64,000 nucleotides of DNA from Salinimicrobium flavum (GTDB lineage Bacteria > Bacteroidota > Bacteroidia > Flavobacteriales > Flavobacteriaceae). The stretch is taken from assembly GCF_042684505.1 (NCBI RefSeq), contig NZ_JBHULT010000008.1, positions 285,140-349,139 on the forward strand. The letters run 5' to 3'. This document shows positions 59,984-64,000 of this stretch, in pieces. The translations under genes were made by a program, and so were the position numbers. The notes under the pieces were generated by a model. That model did not search any database. It saw only the letters and a list, made by a program, of their open reading frames with translations, and was not told the origin of the DNA. The first letter of the stretch is position 1, and each line of letters starts with the position of its first letter.

Positions 59984-61041
59984 GGAAGATAGATTTGTCC
60001 CGAAGAATGGTCCCGCGAGGCACCGGTAACCGAACTGAGCACATTGATCTCATTCCGAAGTCTCAGGACTCCCAAAAATCCGAAAATCAGCGCTTCCTTA
60101 ATATTGATGACCTCTGCAGAAGGAATGACAACCTTCACCCGGGTACGTTTTGCAATTTCCTCCATAAGATAAGTATTAAAAGCACCACCGCCCGTCACCA
60201 GGACCTTCTGCCGGGGATCTTTCCCCAATACTCTGGCAATCTGTTCTGCCGCATGGACGGTATAGGTCTTCAAAGCTGAAGTTACGGAAGCAGTATCTTC
60301 AAAAAAGGGAAGAATATGCTTATTTACCCATTCGATGCCCAGGGATTTTGGAGGTTTTTGTCGATAGAAGTCCAGGGAGTTCAATTTTTCCAGAAGAACC
60401 GGTTCGATCTTTCCGGAAGCGGCTATCTCGCCATTACGGTCAAAGGCTAAATTAAGTCGGGAAGCCAGGTTATTCAACACGGTATTTACGGGACAAATAT
60501 CATAAGCCACGCGCAGATTATTTATACGGGTAGAAACGTTTGCAAAGCCGCCCAGGTTAAGGCAATAATCATATTCGGGAAACAGCAGTTCGTCCCCTAT
60601 TGGCACCAACGGCGCACCCTGCCCTCCAAGTTCTACATCCTGCACCCTGAAATCACAAACTATCTTTTGTCCCAGTTTTTTTGCCAACTGCGGAAGGTTA
60701 CCTATTTGTAAGGTATAGGAATTTTCAGGTTCATGTTTAACCGTGTGCCCATGACTGCAAACGGCATCGATCTCTTTTATTTTGTGACGTTTCAGGAAAC
60801 CCGGGATCACTTCGGCTAAAAGGTTGGTATAATTCTCATTGAGCTCCTTTAGCTGAAGGTCATTATAAAAAACAGCTTCGGCTAAGGTTTTCTCCCATTC
60901 CCGGGTGTACGGAATGGTCTCAGCAGCCAGGATTTCATAGTTCCATTTTGCGTTTTTAGTGAAATTCAGGTAGGTCAAATCTATACCGTCAAGGGAAGTT
61001 CCCGACATAATACCTATAACGTTATAGTTATTTTTGCTCAT
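59980..61041 (-). CDS. anmK: anhydro-N-acetylmuramic acid kinase
   Basis: Peptidoglycan recycling kinase that opens and phosphorylates 1,6-anhydro-MurNAc. The 353-residue protein has the family start VIGIMSGTSLDGIDLTY, CSHGHTVKHEP, DFRVQDVELGGQGAPLVP and LVTGGGAFNTYLMEEI. It pairs functionally with mpl (14102-15457). It overlaps the CPBP gene by 4 bases and diverges from the acyl-CoA dehydrogenase. Confidence 0.94.
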   Translation of the reverse strand: MSKNNYNVIGIMSGTSLDGIDLTYLNFTKNAKWNYEILAAETIPYTREWEKTLAEAVFYNDLQLKELNENYTNLLAEVIPGFLKRHKIKEIDAVCSHGHTVKHEPENSYTLQIGNLPQLAKKLGQKIVCDFRVQDVELGGQGAPLVPIGDELLFPEYDYCLNLGGFANVSTRINNLRVAYDICPVNTVLNNLASRLNLAFDRNGEIAASGKIEPVLLEKLNSLDFYRQKPPKSLGIEWVNKHILPFFEDTASVTSALKTYTVHAAEQIARVLGKDPRQKVLVTGGGAFNTYLMEEIAKRTRVKVVIPSAEVINIKEALIFGFLGVLRLRNEINVLSSVTGASRDHSSGQIYLP

Positions 61042-61064
61042 ACAGGTAAAAATAGCACTCTCAA

Positions 61065-61095
61065 TTGAAAAAATCTCTTTAAAACGGTATCTTTG
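61065..61095 (+). promoter_or_regulatory. promoter of the acyl-CoA dehydrogenase
   Basis: TTG (61065-61067), 20 bases, then TATCTTTG (61088-61095). Close to the ideal Bacteroidota promoter, with a leader of about 30 bases before the ATG at 61133. Confidence 0.75.
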
Positions 61096-61132
61096 GGCAC
61101 CTAAATTAAATTTTTTTTAAACTATATACCGA

Positions 61133-62275
61133 ATGGATTTCAAGCTAACTGAAGAGCACTTAATGATTCGCGATGCGGCTCGTGATTTTGCCAAAACCGA
61201 GTTACTACCGGGCGTAATAGAAAGGGACGAAAAACAGGAATTTCCAAAAGAACAGATCAAAAAGATGGGGGAACTCGGCTTTTTGGGTATGATGGTATCT
61301 CCCGAATACGGAGGCGGGGGAATGGATAGTGTTTCCTACGTACTGGCAATGGAAGAGATCTCCAAGATAGATGCCTCAGCTTCTGTGGTAATGTCTGTGA
61401 ACAATTCACTGGTTTGCTGGGGGCTTGACACCTACGGAAATGAAGATCAAAAACAGAAATACCTTACCAAACTGGCTGTCGGGGAAGCGATAGGAGCTTT
61501 CTGTCTTTCTGAACCTGAAGCAGGAAGTGACGCGACTTCTCAAAAGACCACGGCCATTGAAAAAGATGACCACTACGTACTTAACGGCACCAAGAACTGG
61601 ATCACTAACGGGAGTTCTGCCGACTTTTATATCGTGATCGCACAGACACATCCTGAGAAAAAACACAAAGGCATCAATGCTTTTATCGTGGAAAAAGGAT
61701 GGAAAGGATTTGAGATCGGTCCCAAAGAACAGAAACTCGGAATTCGCGGAAGTGATACTCATTCCCTTAACTTCAATGATGTAAAAGTCCCTAAAGAGAA
61801 CAGGATTGGCGAAGACGGGTTCGGGTTTAAGTTTGCCATGAAAACACTTTCAGGAGGAAGGATCGGGATCGCTGCCCAGGCTTTAGGAATTGCCGCGGGA
61901 GCCTATGAACTGGCCAGAGAATATTCAAAAGTGCGTAAAGCCTTCGGAACTGAGATCATGAACCACCAGGCCATCGCTTTTAAACTTGCTGATATGCATA
62001 CTTCTATCGAAGCCGCCCGTCACCTGGTAATGAAAGCTGCCTGTGATAAGGATAACGGGGAAAACTATGACCTGAGTGGGGCGATGGCAAAACTCTTCGC
62101 TTCAAAAACCGCAATGGATGTTACCATTGAAGCCGTACAGGTGCATGGTGGTAACGGTTACGTGAAAGAATATCATGTGGAGCGTTTGATGAGGGATGCG
62201 AAGATCACACAGATCTACGAAGGGACCTCAGAGATCCAGAAGATCGTTATCTCAAGAAGTATTTTGAGGGATTAA
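61133..62275 (+). CDS. acyl-CoA dehydrogenase (short-chain type)
   Basis: FAD enzyme for the first step of fatty acid beta-oxidation or branched-chain amino acid breakdown. The 380-residue protein has the family signatures GAFCLSEPEAGSDATSQ and KNWITNGSSADFYIVIAQT, and the catalytic Glu363 in QIYEGTSEIQ, the placement found in short-chain acyl-CoA dehydrogenases. Single gene with a good promoter and a terminator-like repeat after it. Confidence 0.94.
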   Translation: MDFKLTEEHLMIRDAARDFAKTELLPGVIERDEKQEFPKEQIKKMGELGFLGMMVSPEYGGGGMDSVSYVLAMEEISKIDASASVVMSVNNSLVCWGLDTYGNEDQKQKYLTKLAVGEAIGAFCLSEPEAGSDATSQKTTAIEKDDHYVLNGTKNWITNGSSADFYIVIAQTHPEKKHKGINAFIVEKGWKGFEIGPKEQKLGIRGSDTHSLNFNDVKVPKENRIGEDGFGFKFAMKTLSGGRIGIAAQALGIAAGAYELAREYSKVRKAFGTEIMNHQAIAFKLADMHTSIEAARHLVMKAACDKDNGENYDLSGAMAKLFASKTAMDVTIEAVQVHGGNGYVKEYHVERLMRDAKITQIYEGTSEIQKIVISRSILRD

Positions 62276-62283
62276 AAAATATT

Positions 62284-62324
62284 GTCATCCTGAACCTGCC
62301 TGCCGGCAGGCAGGTTCAGCCTGA
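62284..62324. repeat. 28-base perfect palindrome in an intergenic repeat element
   Basis: A perfect palindrome spans 62291-62318: TGAACCTGCCTGCC (62291-62304) is followed directly by its reverse complement. It is flanked by GTCA and TGAC outer arms with two internal mismatches. GC-rich compared with its surroundings. It starts 8 bases after the acyl-CoA dehydrogenase stop. Confidence 0.85.
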
Positions 62325-62424
62325 CGAAAGAAAACAGAACGTCACCCTGAATTTATTTCAGGGTCTTTTTGCTTCTGAACTTAAAGATGCTGAAACCAGC
62401 TTGACGAAAGAAACCCGAACCGTC
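62319..62424. repeat. duplicated TGACGAAAGAAA element
   Basis: GCCTGACGAAAGAAAACAGAACGTC (from 62319) recurs in diverged form 80 bases later (from 62399) as GCTTGACGAAAGAAACCCGAACCGTC. Between them AGATGCTGAAACCAGC looks like the other half of an inverted repeat. This resembles common flavobacterial intergenic repeats. Confidence 0.55.
62344..62370 (+). terminator. terminator-like hairpin within the repeat element
   Basis: ACCCTGAA (62344-62351) pairs with TTCAGGGT (62357-62364), loop of five, followed by CTTTTT. It can act as terminator for the acyl-CoA dehydrogenase and is part of the repeated TGACGAAAGAAA block. Confidence 0.65.
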
Positions 62425-62433
62425 TTAAATTAG

Positions 62434-62464
62434 AAAAGCAGCCGTTTCCGGCTGCTTTTTCTTT
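62434..62464. terminator. bidirectional terminator before the T9SS protein
   Basis: AAAAGCAGCC (62434-62443) pairs with GGCTGCTTTT (62450-62459), with A and T tracts on the two sides, between convergent genes. Confidence 0.87.
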
Positions 62465-62484
62465 TTAAAAATTAATTCTACGTT

Positions 62485-64000
62485 CTACTTTTTAGAAGAG
62501 ACTATTTGTTTTACAATAGTTTCCCTATCTGTAGTTACCTTCAGGATATACATTTGATTTGCTTTCATAGCGAAATCAACCTGAAGTGTGGTCACAGAAC
62601 CTTTAGTGACATTTCTATCGGTGTAGGTTCTAAGGTGGTTACCTCTCATGTTGAATATCTGGATCTGTACATCAGATGTGTAATCAAAGTCATATTCCAC
62701 ATTGACAGTTTCTTTGAAAGGAACCGGGAAGGTCTTGACATCTGAAGCAGCTTCGGCTTTTTTGCCGTTGCCATTTTGAGTGTTCACTTCAGAAACTGCA
62801 TTAGCATCCCCGCAAAGCACTTCTGCGCCGTCAAATGACTGACCTCCTTCATTTCCATCAATGATTCCGCTAACGGTACATTCGCAAATGATCTCACAAG
62901 CTACTCCATGCACAATTACATAAAGATCTCCTGTTGCTTCAATTGGACCCACGGTATAATTCTGCACTCCGTCACCTAAGTCGGGATTAAAATTATATTG
63001 TCCGGGAGCTACCGTTTCCTTACCATTTTTCATGGATGGAACTGGATCACAACCTATATAGACATGAGCTTCATTGAGCACATAGTTATCCATTAAGTTA
63101 TATTCCACAGTCACAGCTCCGCCAGTATAGGTCACCAGTGCAGTACCTGTTACAGTACCTTTACCAGTCATACATTGCGCTGCTCCGGCGTAAAGGGTCA
63201 GTTCAAAGCTCTCTCCTTCAGAGATGCTGTTGGTCCAGCCCCATCGGTTAAAGCCATATTCAGAGAAACAGGTACTTGCATCTGCATTGTAACCAAAGAT
63301 GGTTTCACAGTTGTCGACAAGCTCCCACTCTTTTACAATGGTTACCACTTCCTGCGCAGTATTACCACAGTCATCTTCAGCTACAAAGGTGTACTCATAA
63401 GTTTGAGAACATTCATCTTCACCCACCAAAACAGGGTAAGCTGTAAGATCACCGCCATCAGCACAATTGTCTGTCCAGGTAGCCATCAGACTGACAGGAA
63501 CATCAGTTTCACAGACAGTTTCGGGATAATCACCCAGTTGGATCTCAGGATCTGTTGTGTCTTCAATGTGATAGGTGTATACCCAATCATGTTCATTGCC
63601 TTCACAATCTGCATAAGTCCAGGTGTAAGTTTTCGTACCCTTACAGCCGTCAAAATCACCTCCTTCTACAGGTCCTGTGGGCGTTAGTGCATTTCCACAG
63701 TTATCATCCACAAGCGGTGGGGTGGGTTCTATAGCATCAGCAAGACATTCCACATTGGAACTTTCGTTCCCCGGCATTGTGAAATCTTCATACTCGATAG
63801 TATACACATAAGACCAGTCTGCAGTATTGCCTTCGCAATCTGTAAAGGTCCAGGTATACGTGCGGGTGCCTTCACAGGTAACAGGATCAGGAGCATCAAC
63901 CACCACAGGAGTACCTGCAGTTAATGGGTTGCCACAGTTATCCATCACTGTTGGAAGGCTGATACCAACACCGTCAGCATCTGCTTCACAGGCTACGGTT
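62485..64000 (-). CDS. T9SS type A repeat protein, 3' part (5' end beyond window)
   Basis: Secreted surface protein whose start lies beyond the window; about 505 codons are visible. The open frame continues upstream of the first in-frame ATG at 63948 to the window end, reading ACEADADGVGISLPTVMDNC. It carries about 80-residue repeats of the form PxxDNCGNxLT...CxGTxTYTWTxxDCEGNxxDW, HYR-like and cysteine-paired. The C-terminal 80 residues (VKTFPVPFKETVNVEYDF, then IFNMRGNHLRTYTDRNV, MYILKVTTDRETIVKQI) form a type A sorting domain, so it is a PorU substrate in known systems. Function likely adhesion or enzyme carrier. Confidence 0.9.
   Translation of the reverse strand, partial: TVACEADADGVGISLPTVMDNCGNPLTAGTPVVVDAPDPVTCEGTRTYTWTFTDCEGNTADWSYVYTIEYEDFTMPGNESSNVECLADAIEPTPPLVDDNCGNALTPTGPVEGGDFDGCKGTKTYTWTYADCEGNEHDWVYTYHIEDTTDPEIQLGDYPETVCETDVPVSLMATWTDNCADGGDLTAYPVLVGEDECSQTYEYTFVAEDDCGNTAQEVVTIVKEWELVDNCETIFGYNADASTCFSEYGFNRWGWTNSISEGESFELTLYAGAAQCMTGKGTVTGTALVTYTGGAVTVEYNLMDNYVLNEAHVYIGCDPVPSMKNGKETVAPGQYNFNPDLGDGVQNYTVGPIEATGDLYVIVHGVACEIICECTVSGIIDGNEGGQSFDGAEVLCGDANAVSEVNTQNGNGKKAEAASDVKTFPVPFKETVNVEYDFDYTSDVQIQIFNMRGNHLRTYTDRNVTKGSVTTLQVDFAMKANQMYILKVTTDRETIVKQIVSSKK

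Noticed and set aside
62291..62318. CRISPR repeat
   Set aside because: Only one copy of the palindrome is present, with no spacers and no cas gene in the window.

Overview
The window is a stretch of mostly core chromosome from a member of the Bacteroidota, almost certainly family Flavobacteriaceae. The evidence is a SusC/SusD pair, type IX secretion and gliding genes (porV, gldJ, a PorP/SprF-like protein, two T9SS cargo proteins), Bacteroidota-type promoters (TAnnTTTG at -7, sometimes TTG near -33), few Shine-Dalgarno sequences, and a cdd-pdhA-pdhC order that I recall as usual in this family. I cannot name genus or species. Strand use and base composition look even, and I see no transposase, integrase, prophage, CRISPR array or plasmid gene.

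Layout. 1-173: 5' part of rpsL (minus). 750-5564: SusC-SusD pair. 5634-8603: rlmB, rhomboid protease, rarA. 8597-15457: a long minus-strand block, mpl, radC, degenerate deacetylase, yjjG-like nucleotidase, then a tightly coupled envelope trio (lipoprotein, DUF5723 outer membrane protein, secreted protein). 15877-22955: giant T9SS type B adhesin, PorP/SprF-like protein, OmpA-family protein. 23065-25800 (minus): DUF4136 lipoprotein, obgE, and a fused hypoxanthine phosphoribosyltransferase-adenylate kinase. 25932-31557: purK-purE, M3 peptidase, ECF sigma factor with small zinc-binding anti-sigma candidate, UbiA-like membrane protein. 31676-41272: gcvP, a FabH-like synthase/methyltransferase/DoxX/glycosyltransferase run, PafA-type phosphatase, MlaE-MlaF. 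41281-46047 (minus): M28 peptidase, SDR, SprT-like, mannose-1-phosphate guanylyltransferase, DUF389. 46115-50647 (minus): pdhC, pdhA, cdd, porV. 51185-54183: gldJ, murF. 54184-54733: palindromic intergenic repeats and two tRNA-Val genes. 54734-61041 (minus): folC, tonB, exbD, exbB, amino acid dehydrogenase, CPBP protease, anmK. 61133-62275: acyl-CoA dehydrogenase. 62485 to the window end (minus): 3' part of a T9SS type A repeat protein.

How the genes work together. Themes are cell envelope and peptidoglycan (mpl, murF, anmK, MlaEF, TonB-ExbBD, SusCD), T9SS and gliding (porV, gldJ, PorP/SprF, two cargo proteins), and central metabolism (pdhAC, gcvP, purKE, hpt-adk, cdd, amino acid and acyl-CoA dehydrogenases). 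The most notable points are the Hpt-Adk fusion; absence of porU between porV and gldJ; a translationally coupled envelope operon of unknown function; a 20-codon leader ORF abutting cdd; a shared palindrome over the -7 boxes of radC and the DUF4136 gene; a highly repetitive adhesin with near-symmetric architecture; and two intergenic palindromic repeat clusters. I did not find a clearly new defence or mobile system; the best candidate for an undescribed system is the envelope trio at 8597-11315.
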